Source: Enorma burkinafasonensis
Lineage (GTDB): Bacteria; Actinomycetota; Coriobacteriia; Coriobacteriales; Coriobacteriaceae
Assembly: GCF_902150035.1 (NCBI RefSeq)
Contig: NZ_LR597501.1
Coordinates: forward strand, 124,001-188,000
Reading direction: 5' to 3'
DNA length: 64,000 bases
Part shown: in pieces, positions 1 to 8,251 of the stretch
Layout: each line of letters opens with the position of its first letter
Numbering within the stretch: position 1 is the stretch's first letter
Translations under genes and position numbers: made by a program
Notes under the pieces: generated by a model
What the model was told of the DNA's origin: nothing
The model's input: only the letters and a program-made list of their open reading frames with translations
Databases searched by the model: none

Positions 1-171
1 GGGGTTGGTGAGCGACGCCGACCAGATGATGAGCGTGCCGTAGGCCACGAGCCCGATCCACGCCGCGAGCACGCCCAGGTGCACCTGCTGGCGGAACGTG
101 CTCCTGGAGGAGCTCATCTTCTTGTTGACGTGCTTCAGGCTGCTCGCCTGGGCGCCCTGCTTGGCCGGCAT
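1..171 (-). CDS. rodA: RodA/FtsW-family lipid II polymerase (5' part only)
   Basis: This is the N-terminal 57 codons of a gene that runs off the left edge. The start ATG is preceded by a clear GGAGGTG ribosome site 7 bases away, and the gene begins 12 bp after the mrdA stop. A basic, Ser-rich cytoplasmic head is followed from about residue 35 by a hydrophobic helix ending in IIWSASL, the first membrane segment typical of SEDS proteins (FtsW/RodA). The position straight after the class B PBP2 gene in an mre cluster argues for RodA, the elongasome glycan polymerase that pairs with PBP2, rather than FtsW. The catalytic part is outside the window. Confidence 0.8.
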   Translation of the reverse strand, partial: MPAKQGAQASSLKHVNKKMSSSRSTFRQQVHLGVLAAWIGLVAYGTLIIWSASLTNP

Positions 172-183
172 GGATGCACCTCC

Positions 184-2259
184 CTATCTGGTCTGGTCGG
201 TCGTGGTGACGGGGACGTCGTCGGGATCGTCGTAGATGACGCCGAGGACGTGGCGGATCGCGTACATGGCCGTCGAGGCGCCGAAGCCGCCCTCCTCGAG
301 GAGGCAGGCGATGACGTACTTGGGGTCGTCGGCGGGCGCGTAGACGATGAACCACGCGTAGGGGTCCTCGTTGTTGCGCTCGCCCGTGCCCGACTTGCCC
401 TCGACGAGCACGGAGAGGTTGTTGAAGTGCGCGGCGCACGAGGGGCTCTCCTCGTAGATGACGCCGCGCAGGCCCGCCTTCACGAGCGCGAGGTCGTCCT
501 CGGAGTTGATGGACGCGGTCAGCCGCTCCTTCGTGCCCGTCTCGTTGTAGAGGTAGGCGTCTCCGCTCCCGTCGCGCGCGACGGCGGAGAGCAGGATATG
601 GGGCGTCTGCTCGAGGCCGCCCATGGCGATGCCTGCGTAGGCCGTCGCCATCTGGAGCGGCGTGACCAGGATGTCGCCCTGGCCGATGACGATGTTCGTC
701 ATGTCACCGGGATTCCAGGCGCGATCCTGCTCGGAGTAGTCGGAGAAGTGCTCGTCCTTCCACGCGGCGTCGGGCACGCGGCCCGCGGCCTCGGCGGGAA
801 GGTCCACGCCGGTCTTGGAGCCCAGGCCCCAGCGGCGGAACATCTCCTGCAGGCCCTCGGGGTGGTCCTTGTCGTAGAAGAAGTCCTTGCCCATGTCGTA
901 GAAGACCGGGTCGCACGACCAGGTGATGCCGCCCTGCAGGTTCAGGGTGCCGTGGCCGGAGTGGTTCCAGCACCACTTGCCGTACTCCTCGCCGTTGCCC
1001 GTCCACCAGCCGGTGCAGGTGGTGGTGCGCGTCGCAGGGTAGATGCCGTACTCGAGCCCGGCGAAGGCCGAGAAGGGCTTGATGGTCGAGGCCGACATGT
1101 ACTGGCCGCTCACCGCGCGGTTGAGCAGCGGGTTTCCGCTCTCCTCGCTGTTGAGCTCGGCCCATACGTCCGACGAGACGCCGCCCACGAAGACCGAGGG
1201 GTCGAAGGTGGGCGCGCTCGCGAGGCCCAAGATCTCGCCGTTGGTGCAGTCGAGGCACAGGCACGCGCCGTTGCGCGCCTCGCCGTAGCCCGCCTGCTGC
1301 GAGATGTTGATGGCGTAGGCGAGCCCCTCCTCGCAGGCGCGCTGGATGGTCAGGTCGAGCGTGAGCTTGATGTCGGTGCCCGCGCGCGGCGGGACCTCCC
1401 CCACCTGGCCGGTGACGTTGCCCACCGAGTCGACCGTGACGGTCTGCTCGCCGCGGATGCCCTGCAGGAGGTTCTCGTACTGGCTCTCGACGCCGGCCTG
1501 GCCCACGATGTCGCCGGACTGGTACTCGATGGCGCTCGCCGTGTCCTCGCCCGCGTCGATGCGCTCCTGCTGGGCCTGGAGCTGCTCTTGGGTCACGGTG
1601 CCGGTGTAGCCGAGCACGTGGCAGGCGAGCGAGCCGTACGGGTACTCGCGCTCCGTGCGGTCCTCGATGTAGACGCCCGGGAACTCGCCAGCGTGCTCCT
1701 GGATGTAGGCGACGGTCGAGCGGCGCACGTCGGTGGCGATGGTGTGGCGCGCCTGGGCGCCCTCAGTGTTGTCCTGGATGTTGCGCATGACCGCGATGTA
1801 GGGCATGCCGAGCACGTTCGCGAGGTGCCGCACGAGCACGGTGTCCTCGCGCAGGTCGCGGTAGGCGGTCACCGCGAGCGAGGCGCGGTTGCGCACGAGC
1901 TCCACGCCGTTGCGGTCGAGGATGCGCCCGCGCGGGGCGGCCGTGGTGACGGTCCTGGTCTGGTTCTTGACGGCGAGCTCGTCGTAGTGGTCCGAGCTCA
2001 CCATCTGCATGCTCCAGAGCTTGACCGCAAGCGTCGCGAACATCGCGGCGACGCCGGCGGTGAGCAGGGTGAAGCGGCCCTTGTAGGCGAGGCCCTGGGT
2101 GTTGCCCTCGCCCTCGGCGGCGCGCGGGCGCGTGCCGTTCTTGGTGTCGAACGTGAAGCGGCCCGAATAGCTCCTCATGAAGATGAGGGAGCCCACGATG
2201 GCCGCGACGAGGACCAGACCGGCTATGACGACGAGGAGCTGCGCACTCACCGACGCCAC
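184..2259 (-). CDS. mrdA: Penicillin-binding protein 2 (elongation-specific transpeptidase)
   Basis: This class B PBP cross-links peptidoglycan during sidewall elongation, acting outside the membrane as partner of RodA and MreC. It is 691 aa, slightly longer than usual, because it carries two N-terminal hydrophobic helices (about residues 5-27 and 62-82) where most PBP2 proteins have one. The PBP dimerisation domain follows (PRGRILDRNG near 110). The transpeptidase motifs are S391-T-I-K394, an SCD motif near 447 (equivalent to SxN/SSD) and K622-S-G-T. The start is a GTG three bases after the mreD stop; an in-frame GTG three codons on is also possible. It is translationally linked to mreD upstream and rodA downstream. 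Confidence 0.93.
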   Translation of the reverse strand: MASVSAQLLVVIAGLVLVAAIVGSLIFMRSYSGRFTFDTKNGTRPRAAEGEGNTQGLAYKGRFTLLTAGVAAMFATLAVKLWSMQMVSSDHYDELAVKNQTRTVTTAAPRGRILDRNGVELVRNRASLAVTAYRDLREDTVLVRHLANVLGMPYIAVMRNIQDNTEGAQARHTIATDVRRSTVAYIQEHAGEFPGVYIEDRTEREYPYGSLACHVLGYTGTVTQEQLQAQQERIDAGEDTASAIEYQSGDIVGQAGVESQYENLLQGIRGEQTVTVDSVGNVTGQVGEVPPRAGTDIKLTLDLTIQRACEEGLAYAINISQQAGYGEARNGACLCLDCTNGEILGLASAPTFDPSVFVGGVSSDVWAELNSEESGNPLLNRAVSGQYMSASTIKPFSAFAGLEYGIYPATRTTTCTGWWTGNGEEYGKWCWNHSGHGTLNLQGGITWSCDPVFYDMGKDFFYDKDHPEGLQEMFRRWGLGSKTGVDLPAEAAGRVPDAAWKDEHFSDYSEQDRAWNPGDMTNIVIGQGDILVTPLQMATAYAGIAMGGLEQTPHILLSAVARDGSGDAYLYNETGTKERLTASINSEDDLALVKAGLRGVIYEESPSCAAHFNNLSVLVEGKSGTGERNNEDPYAWFIVYAPADDPKYVIACLLEEGGFGASTAMYAIRHVLGVIYDDPDDVPVTTTDQTR

Positions 2260-2262
2260 CCC

Positions 2263-2835
2263 CTACCTGAGTCCCCTACCCCGGCCACGCGAGGCAGACT
2301 TGAAGCGGGTGCCGCGGCCGCGGGCGGAGAAACTCGCCCGCGCGGGCCCCATGAAGATCGAGAGCATGAGGAAGGGCACCGAGGCCAGCGTAGAGAGGAC
2401 CGCGGTCATGAGACCGTGGCCGCCGAGCGAGAGCAGGATGTCGCGCTCCGTGCCCAGAAGGAGGAGCGCGATGCCGTTCACGAGGCACACCGCGAGCGCG
2501 AAGACGCCCATGAAGCGCATCGAGGTCGACGAGAGGCCGCTCGTGCCGGCGCTCGCCAGCTGGACGAGCGCGAACGAGCCGACGGTCAGGATGAGCGTCA
2601 TGAGCCCCACGGGCACGGGCGAGGTGAGGTCGTAGAGAAGCCCCGCCCCGAAGCCGACGAAGACCGCCTGGTCGGGCTTGCCCATGAGGGCCACCGAGCC
2701 GGCGAGCGCGATCATGAAGTTGAAGCGGCCGCCCAGAATCGAGATCTGGGGGGCTATGGCCACCTGCAGCACGCAGGCGGCGATGATGAGGATGGCGAGC
2801 GTGCGCTGGCCATGTGCGCTGTCGCGGAAGTCCAT
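2263..2835 (-). CDS. mreD: Rod shape-determining protein MreD
   Basis: MreD is a small integral membrane protein of the elongasome that links MreC to the membrane machinery. The protein is about 190 aa with five to six hydrophobic segments and contains the family signature GLLYDLTSPVPVG around residue 70. The C-terminal tail is rich in Arg and Gly. Two in-frame ATGs exist. The first (2841) abuts the mreC stop, only 3 bases from the GGAG at the end of mreC. The second (2835) has that GGAG at 9 bases and was preferred. It sits between mreC and mrdA in a gap-free operon. Confidence 0.9.
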   Translation of the reverse strand: MDFRDSAHGQRTLAILIIAACVLQVAIAPQISILGGRFNFMIALAGSVALMGKPDQAVFVGFGAGLLYDLTSPVPVGLMTLILTVGSFALVQLASAGTSGLSSTSMRFMGVFALAVCLVNGIALLLLGTERDILLSLGGHGLMTAVLSTLASVPFLMLSIFMGPARASFSARGRGTRFKSASRGRGRGLR

Positions 2836-2841
2836 GGCCAT

Positions 2842-3879
2842 CTACTCCACGCTCCCCGCCTCGGCGATGGTGCCGGCGTCCTCGTCCGTCCCGTCGCCCG
2901 AGCCGCCCTCGGCGTCATCGGTATCCTGCGTGTCCTCGTCGGTCGAGGTGTCGCGGCCGGTCCCCTGGGGGTTGGCGTTGGCCTCGGCGACCTCCTCGTC
3001 GGTCGCCGCCTGCTCGCTCGTGAGCGAGGTGATGACGAGGACCTCCTCGTTGTTCTCGGTGCCGGACGACGCGGGCGCGACGACGATCGTGTAGTAGGTC
3101 GCGTTGTCGGCGCGCGTGACCGACGAGACGGTACCGAGCGGGATGCCCTTGGGGTAGACCCCGCCGATACCGGAGGTGACGATGATGTCGCCCTCCTTGA
3201 CGTCGGAGTCGACGGTCACGTACTCGAGCCTGAGCGTCCCGTCGGGCTGGCCCTGGAGGATGCCCTGCGCGCGGGTCGCCTGGACCATGGCCGACACGCC
3301 CGAGTTCTCGTCGGTGATGAGGCGCACCGTGGCGGTGTTGGTCGAGACCTCGATGATCTGGCCGATCACGCCGGACGAGTTGCAGACGGGCATGTTGATG
3401 GCGAGCCCGTCGGCCGACCCCTTGTCGATCTGGACCGTGCGCGACCAGGCGTCACCGGACTCGCCGATGATGCGCGCCGCGGTGGACTGCAGGTTGTAGG
3501 TCGACTGGAGCCCGAGAAGCTGCTCCAGGCGGGTCGCCGTCTCCTCGGCCTCGGAAAGCTCGGCCACGCGGGCCGTGAGCTCCTCGTTCTCGGCACGGAG
3601 CTCCTCCAAGGTCTCCTGCGAGGCGGTGAGGTTGCCCATGACGTTGCCGAGCGCGTTGAAGGGCGAGGCCACGGCAGATCCCGCCATGCGCACGGGGCTC
3701 GTCACCGTGGTGACGAAGCCGCGGACGCCGTGGATGAAACCGGTGTCGCCCTCCCTCAGGTAGAAGGTGAGCACCAGAAGCGACACGATCGTGAGGATCA
3801 CGAACGGGCGCATCCCCGTCTGGGGCCTGTTGTTGTTGAGCGAGGACGAGAACCCTTGCGAGCGAGGCACGGAGCGCAC
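2842..3879 (-). CDS. mreC: Rod shape-determining protein MreC
   Basis: MreC is a bitopic membrane protein whose extracytoplasmic domain scaffolds PBP2, RodA and MreD. The sequence shows one membrane helix (about residues 25-42). An Ala/Glu/Leu-rich coiled coil (about 85-125) comes next, then the beta-rich MreC domain (about 125-285). The last 60 residues are a very acidic Asp/Glu/Thr tail that the family core lacks. It starts with GTG; a second in-frame GTG at codon 4 has better spacing from AGAGAGG. The gap from the mreB stop is 6 bp. Confidence 0.92.
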   Translation of the reverse strand: MRSVPRSQGFSSSLNNNRPQTGMRPFVILTIVSLLVLTFYLREGDTGFIHGVRGFVTTVTSPVRMAGSAVASPFNALGNVMGNLTASQETLEELRAENEELTARVAELSEAEETATRLEQLLGLQSTYNLQSTAARIIGESGDAWSRTVQIDKGSADGLAINMPVCNSSGVIGQIIEVSTNTATVRLITDENSGVSAMVQATRAQGILQGQPDGTLRLEYVTVDSDVKEGDIIVTSGIGGVYPKGIPLGTVSSVTRADNATYYTIVVAPASSGTENNEEVLVITSLTSEQAATDEEVAEANANPQGTGRDTSTDEDTQDTDDAEGGSGDGTDEDAGTIAEAGSVE

Positions 3880-3885
3880 CCTCTC

Positions 3886-4929
3886 TTAGGCGTTGCTCTG
3901 GACGAACCCGCCGTCGAACGCGTTCGCCTCGAGCACGCGGGCGCACCCGTTGACCACGTTGTCGAGGGCGGTGGGGCTCACGTTGACCGAAACACCCGTC
4001 TCCTCGCGCAGAAGCACGTCCAGCCCGCGCAGCAGCGCGCCGCCGCCCGTGAGCAGGATGCCGTAGTACATGAGGTCCGAGGCCAGGTCGGGCGGGGTCG
4101 CGTCGAGCGCGTCCTTGACGGCCTTGGTCATCTCGTCGAGCGGCTTCTGGAGGGCGCGGCGGATCTCCTCGCTCTCGATGCGCACGGTCTTGGGCAGGCC
4201 CGTGATGACGTCGCGGCCGTTCACCTCGACGTCGAGCTCGTCCTTGAGCGGCACGGCGGAGCCGACCTTGATCTTGATGTCCTCGGCCGTGCGCTCGCCG
4301 ATCGCCAGGTTGTAGGCGTCGCGCACGTGCGAGAGGATGGACTGGTCGAACTCGTCGCCCGCGACGCGGATGGACTGCGAGACGACGATGCCGCCCATGG
4401 CGATGACGGCGACCTCGGTGGTGCCGCCGCCGATGTCGATGACCATCGAGCCCGTGGGCTCCTCGACGGGCAGGTCGGCGCCGATCGCGGCCGCCATGGG
4501 CTCCTCGATGAGGTAGGCCTGGCGGGCGCCGGCGGACATGGTGGCCTCGAAGACGGCGCGCTTCTCGACCGACGTCACGCCCGACGGCACGCAGACCACG
4601 ACGCGCGGGCGCGGCGTCCAGGGATAGCGCTTGTCGGATGCCTTGTCGATGAAGTAGCGAAGCATCGCCTCGGTGACGTCGAAGTCGGCGATGACGCCGT
4701 CCTTCAACGGGCGGACGGCGACGATGTTGCCGGGCGTGCGGCCGAGCATGCGCTTGGCCTCGATGCCCACGGCGAGGATGCGGTCGTCGTTCTTGTCGAT
4801 GGCGACGACGGAGGGCTCGCGGATGACGATGCCCTTCCCGCGCACGGAGACCAGCGTGTTGGCGGTGCCCAGGTCGATGGCGAGGTCACCGGCGTACTGG
4901 CCGAACAGCATGTCCATCAAAGAAAACAA
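3886..4929 (-). CDS. mreB: Cell-shape actin homologue MreB
   Basis: MreB is an ATP-binding actin-like protein that forms membrane-associated filaments guiding lateral wall synthesis. At 347 aa it matches the family length. It has the phosphate-1 motif IDLGTANT near residue 18, phosphate-2 DIGGGTTEVAV near 165 and the adenosine motif LTGGGALLRG near 290. Translation probably starts at a TTG: GGAG lies 5 bases upstream of it, whereas the next in-frame ATG (4917) is 17 bases from that GGAG. It is the first gene of the mreBCD-mrdA-rodA run. The 107-bp space upstream could hold its promoter, but no convincing -35/-10 pair was found. Confidence 0.96.
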   Translation of the reverse strand: MFSLMDMLFGQYAGDLAIDLGTANTLVSVRGKGIVIREPSVVAIDKNDDRILAVGIEAKRMLGRTPGNIVAVRPLKDGVIADFDVTEAMLRYFIDKASDKRYPWTPRPRVVVCVPSGVTSVEKRAVFEATMSAGARQAYLIEEPMAAAIGADLPVEEPTGSMVIDIGGGTTEVAVIAMGGIVVSQSIRVAGDEFDQSILSHVRDAYNLAIGERTAEDIKIKVGSAVPLKDELDVEVNGRDVITGLPKTVRIESEEIRRALQKPLDEMTKAVKDALDATPPDLASDLMYYGILLTGGGALLRGLDVLLREETGVSVNVSPTALDNVVNGCARVLEANAFDGGFVQSNA

Positions 4930-5036
4930 GGTTGCTCCAGAAAGGTCGTTGGTGGCGTCGATACGCTAGCAAGCTAGTGTAGAGCACCGCGCCGGGCGCG
5001 TGCGGGCGCGCCGCGGCTCTGTGCAAATTACACACG

Positions 5037-6428
5037 CTACTCGACGGGTGCCTCCTCGGTCGCGGGCTCTTCCGCGGTGTCGGTCGAGGCGGCGTCCTGC
5101 TCGGTCGCCTGGGCCTCGTCGGCGGCGGCATCGCCGGCGTCGTCGGCCTCGTCGGAGGACGCCTCGAACTGCATCTCGATCGAGGCGACGGCCCAGCCGA
5201 CGTGGTTCGCGTTGCGCACGAAGGTAACCTCGTAGGTGGGCTGGCCGCCACGCGGCAGCTCGACGGTCACGAGCGCCGTGGACTCGGTCATCGACTGGTC
5301 CATGTTGGTGATCGTGGGCGTCGCGTCCTCGGGGATCGAGGCAACGATCTGCGAGCGGGCGCTGTCGGAGAGGCCGGGCGCCAGGTACTGGTCGGTGTCG
5401 CCGCCGTCGGTGACCGCGTCGAAGAGCCCCGTCAGGGCGTCCTGCTGCGAGGGGAAGCCGAAGCCGCGCGTGTAGGCGAAGGCGAGGCCGCCTGCCGCCG
5501 CGATGAGCAGGATCAGGATGACGAGGAACACCTTGAGCCCGGTGTGGCGGTGCTTGCGGCGGATCTTCATGTTCTGGCGGTCCTGCTGGATCATCTCGGA
5601 CTCGGTGAGCGTGAAGAAGCCGGTGTCGGAGGGGTCGGGCATGAACTGGCCGGACTTGCCGAGCGGGTCGAGCGGGTCGAGGCCGCCGACCTCCTGGCCG
5701 CCGACGGGCGCCATGGCGTTTTTGGCCGATGCGGCGTCGAGCGCGTCCTGCGAGACGGCCTGGGCGTCGAGCTGCTCGGGCGTGAGCTGGTAGATGCCGT
5801 CGGCCGTGGCGAGGCGGAACGCCTCGGCGGCCTCCGTGTGCCGGCCGCAGGCGCTGTAGGCGCAGCCGAGCCCGGCGTTGAGCGAGCGCGTGTCGTCGCG
5901 CGGGCCCGCGAAGTCGAGCGCGGTGCGGTAGGACTCGACGGCGTCGGCCGGACGGCCGAGCTTGACGAAGCAGGCGCCGAGCTGGCCCAGGGCAGATGCG
6001 GGCGCGGGGTTGGCGCCGTCGATGGCCGCCTGACGGAAGGCCGTGCCGGCCTCAGCGACGCGGTCCTCGGCGAGCAGCGCGCGCCCAAGGCCCAGGTAGG
6101 CCTTGTAGGGCGTGGAGTAGGAGTTGTCCTGCGTCGCCTCGGTGAAGCAGGCGATGGCGCCGGCGTTGTCGCCGAGCGCGCTCAGGGCCTTGCCGCGGTT
6201 GGTGAGCAGCGCGCCGCGCTTGCCGTAGGCGGTGTCGAGCAGGGCCTGCGCGTAGGCGTCGGCCGCCTCGTGCACGAGACCGAGCCTCATGAGCGCGTTG
6301 CCGCGCAGGTGGTCGACCTCGCCCGAGACCTCGGACTCGCCCTTGCACGCCGTGAAGAACTGGACGGCGCCGGAATAGTCGCCCGCGCGATATGCAGCGC
6401 GCGCCTGCTCAAGAAGCTGTGAGTTCAC
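5037..6428 (-). CDS. TPR-repeat single-pass membrane protein
   Basis: Function is unknown. The first 230 or so residues are tetratricopeptide repeats (AxxAYRAGDY, then repeated G-A-Y-A spacing at about 34 residues), a protein-interaction scaffold expected in the cytoplasm. A basic stretch KIRRKHRHTG precedes one membrane helix (about 300-321). About 140 residues outside the membrane end in an acidic Glu/Ala/Asp/Thr tail. It starts at GTG with GGGAG 6 bases upstream and begins two bases after the cyclophilin stop, so the two are probably co-transcribed. Its position upstream of mreB suggests, but does not show, a cell-envelope role. Confidence 0.75.
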   Translation of the reverse strand: MNSQLLEQARAAYRAGDYSGAVQFFTACKGESEVSGEVDHLRGNALMRLGLVHEAADAYAQALLDTAYGKRGALLTNRGKALSALGDNAGAIACFTEATQDNSYSTPYKAYLGLGRALLAEDRVAEAGTAFRQAAIDGANPAPASALGQLGACFVKLGRPADAVESYRTALDFAGPRDDTRSLNAGLGCAYSACGRHTEAAEAFRLATADGIYQLTPEQLDAQAVSQDALDAASAKNAMAPVGGQEVGGLDPLDPLGKSGQFMPDPSDTGFFTLTESEMIQQDRQNMKIRRKHRHTGLKVFLVILILLIAAAGGLAFAYTRGFGFPSQQDALTGLFDAVTDGGDTDQYLAPGLSDSARSQIVASIPEDATPTITNMDQSMTESTALVTVELPRGGQPTYEVTFVRNANHVGWAVASIEMQFEASSDEADDAGDAAADEAQATEQDAASTDTAEEPATEEAPVE

Positions 6429-6430
6429 GG

Positions 6431-6994
6431 TTACTCCCCCGCTCGCGTAGCGTCATGGATGATCTCGACGTGCTCGATCGCGTCGCCGGCGCGCAGCGCG
6501 CCGATGACGTCGAGCCCCTCGACCGTGGTGCCGAAGACGGTGTACCCCGCATCGAGGTTGTGCTGGGGCCCCAGGCAGAAGTAGAACTGGGAGCCCGCGG
6601 AATCCGGGTCCTGGGAGCGCGCCATCGCGAGCGCGCCGTCCACATGGCTGTTGCGCGGGTTCGTGGCGAACTCCGCCTTGATGCGCCAGCCGGGGCCGCC
6701 CGTGCCGGGCATGCCGTCCGGGCCTGGCTTGCCGGCCGCGACGTCCTCCCCGCTCATGTCGCGGGTGTTGGGGTCGCCGCCCTGGATGACGAAGCCGGGG
6801 ACGTAGCGGTGGAACTTGAGGCCGTCATAGAAGCCCATGGTGGCCAGCTCGCAGAAATTGCCCACGTGGATGGGGGCGCCGTCGCCGTCGAGCGCGACGC
6901 GGACGGTGCCCTTCGAGGTCTCGATGACGGCGACCTCGTCGCCGCGGACGTCGTACTCGGGGGTATGGAGCTCGGGCCTGGCGAATCCGAACAT
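6431..6994 (-). CDS. Cyclophilin-type peptidyl-prolyl cis-trans isomerase
   Basis: This 187-aa protein has the cyclophilin fold and should accelerate proline isomerisation in folding proteins. Family landmarks are visible: FHRYVPGFVIQGGDP (catalytic Arg and the substrate-binding FxxxxxQGGD), MARSQDPDSAGSQFYF and the closing FGTTVEGLDVI. There is no signal peptide, so it is probably cytoplasmic. The chosen ATG has AAGGA 5 bases upstream; an in-frame start 16 codons earlier lacks a ribosome site and would add residues foreign to the family. It heads a probable two-gene unit with the TPR gene. Confidence 0.9.
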   Translation of the reverse strand: MFGFARPELHTPEYDVRGDEVAVIETSKGTVRVALDGDGAPIHVGNFCELATMGFYDGLKFHRYVPGFVIQGGDPNTRDMSGEDVAAGKPGPDGMPGTGGPGWRIKAEFATNPRNSHVDGALAMARSQDPDSAGSQFYFCLGPQHNLDAGYTVFGTTVEGLDVIGALRAGDAIEHVEIIHDATRAGE

Positions 6995-7032
6995 GCTGAT
7001 CCTTCCCACGGCAGATACCTTCAATCCATCCA

Positions 7033-7062
7033 ATTCTAGCAATAACCGGGGGCGTTCACGAA
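7033..7062 (-). promoter_or_regulatory. Putative promoter of the cyclophilin-TPR unit
   Basis: On the minus strand TTCGTG and TAGAAT are separated by 18 bp, about 38 bases before the cyclophilin start. The -10 is good and the -35 is weak. Confidence 0.4.
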
Positions 7063-7108
7063 TTCGGCATGTAGATGGGCCAATTCAAGGAGGGCTTGAG
7101 GGCGGGCG

Positions 7109-8233
7109 CTACGAGCGCTCCGCAGGGCGCCACTCCGTCACGTGGTCGTAGTAGCTCTCGAGCGCGCTCGATCCCGCCTCACGCATGGGCGCGAGGATCT
7201 CGTCCTGGTGCTGGCCCATGTGCTCGCCGTCGGGGTAGCCGAGCGACACGTCCCACGACGCGCAGATGGCGTCGATGCGCTCGTACATCCACTGCGCGAG
7301 CTGGCGTACGTTCGCGCGGTCGGTCTCGTAGGCAGAGCCCTCCGTGAGCTGCATCTCGTCGAGCTCGTCGATGATCTGCTGCAGCTCGTCGCGGACCTCG
7401 TAGGCACCGCGCGAGGCGTCCTGGCGCTTCTGCAGGCTCGAGGCCATGTACCAGCCGTTGAAGGAGTCGATCGCGTCGCCGAAGGCGTCGCCGTCGTTGA
7501 TGGCGACCACGCGCTCGTAGAGCTCGGTGAGCTCGGCGAGGGCCGCCTCGTCGGAAAGCGTGCGGTCCTCGAGGGTCTGCGGGGCGTCCTCGGCGTCCTC
7601 CACGGCATCGGTGCCGTCATCGGCGGCCTCGGCGCCCTCCCCCATCCCCTCGCGGCTCGGGAAGGACTCGCGGGCGGAGGTGCGCACGCTCTCGTAGATG
7701 CCCGGCATGACGCCGAGCGGGTCGAGGTAGACGAAGGCCACGGCCCCGCACACGAGCGCGATGGCGGCAAGCGCCACGAGCGCGCCGCGCGGCACGAGCC
7801 TGCGCGGGTGGTAGGGGTCCCCGCCGTCCTTGCGGCCGCCGCGGCGAGCGCCGTCCTTCGAGCGGCGCTCGACCTCGTCGCGGTCGAGCACGTTGGTCGC
7901 CGACGGGTCGAGCGACTCCGAGAGGACGTCCTGCACCGATGAGGAGCGCGCGAAGCGGCTCCCCCGGTCGCCCTCGAGCATGGCGTCGGTCAGCTTGGGG
8001 AAGCTCGCCGTCTTGCCCGCGGCGAGATCCGAGGCCGCCGCCTCGGTCGAGAGGATGCCGGGGGCGGGCCTGCCGCACTTGGGGCAGGTGCGGTCGCTCG
8101 GCGCGAGCCGCGCCCCGCACCCCTCGCAGAACACGAAGCTCTTGCGCGCGGGCGCGGAGGCGACGTAGGCATGGCAGTGGGGGCAGACCGACGCGTCGTC
8201 ATCGATGTGCTTGAGGCACTGGGGGCAGATCAC
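7109..8233 (-). CDS. Zinc-ribbon membrane protein of unknown function
   Basis: The N-terminus holds two zinc-ribbon units: CPQC...CPHC (residues 3-20) and CEGC...CPKC (about 36-53). A 90-residue low-complexity linker leads to one membrane helix (about 153-172). The C-terminal 200 residues are predicted outside and rich in acidic and helical segments, with no recognised enzyme motif. Proteins of this layout (cytosolic zinc ribbon, one helix, external domain) are common in Gram-positive genomes and mostly uncharacterised. It lies 18 bp after acnA on the same strand and may be co-transcribed with it. Confidence 0.75.
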   Translation of the reverse strand: MICPQCLKHIDDDASVCPHCHAYVASAPARKSFVFCEGCGARLAPSDRTCPKCGRPAPGILSTEAAASDLAAGKTASFPKLTDAMLEGDRGSRFARSSSVQDVLSESLDPSATNVLDRDEVERRSKDGARRGGRKDGGDPYHPRRLVPRGALVALAAIALVCGAVAFVYLDPLGVMPGIYESVRTSARESFPSREGMGEGAEAADDGTDAVEDAEDAPQTLEDRTLSDEAALAELTELYERVVAINDGDAFGDAIDSFNGWYMASSLQKRQDASRGAYEVRDELQQIIDELDEMQLTEGSAYETDRANVRQLAQWMYERIDAICASWDVSLGYPDGEHMGQHQDEILAPMREAGSSALESYYDHVTEWRPAERS

Positions 8234-8251
8234 AGGGGGCCTTTCTGGTCG

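Noticed and set aside
79-4977. A 1632-codon open frame on the plus strand opposite the mre cluster
   Set aside because: It is an antisense shadow of high-GC codon bias: Arg/Ala/Asp/His-rich with no domain, opposite five well-supported genes.
4978-5020. GC-rich near-palindrome between the TPR gene and mreB as a terminator
   Set aside because: Pairing is interrupted after four to eight base pairs and no T-run follows on either strand.
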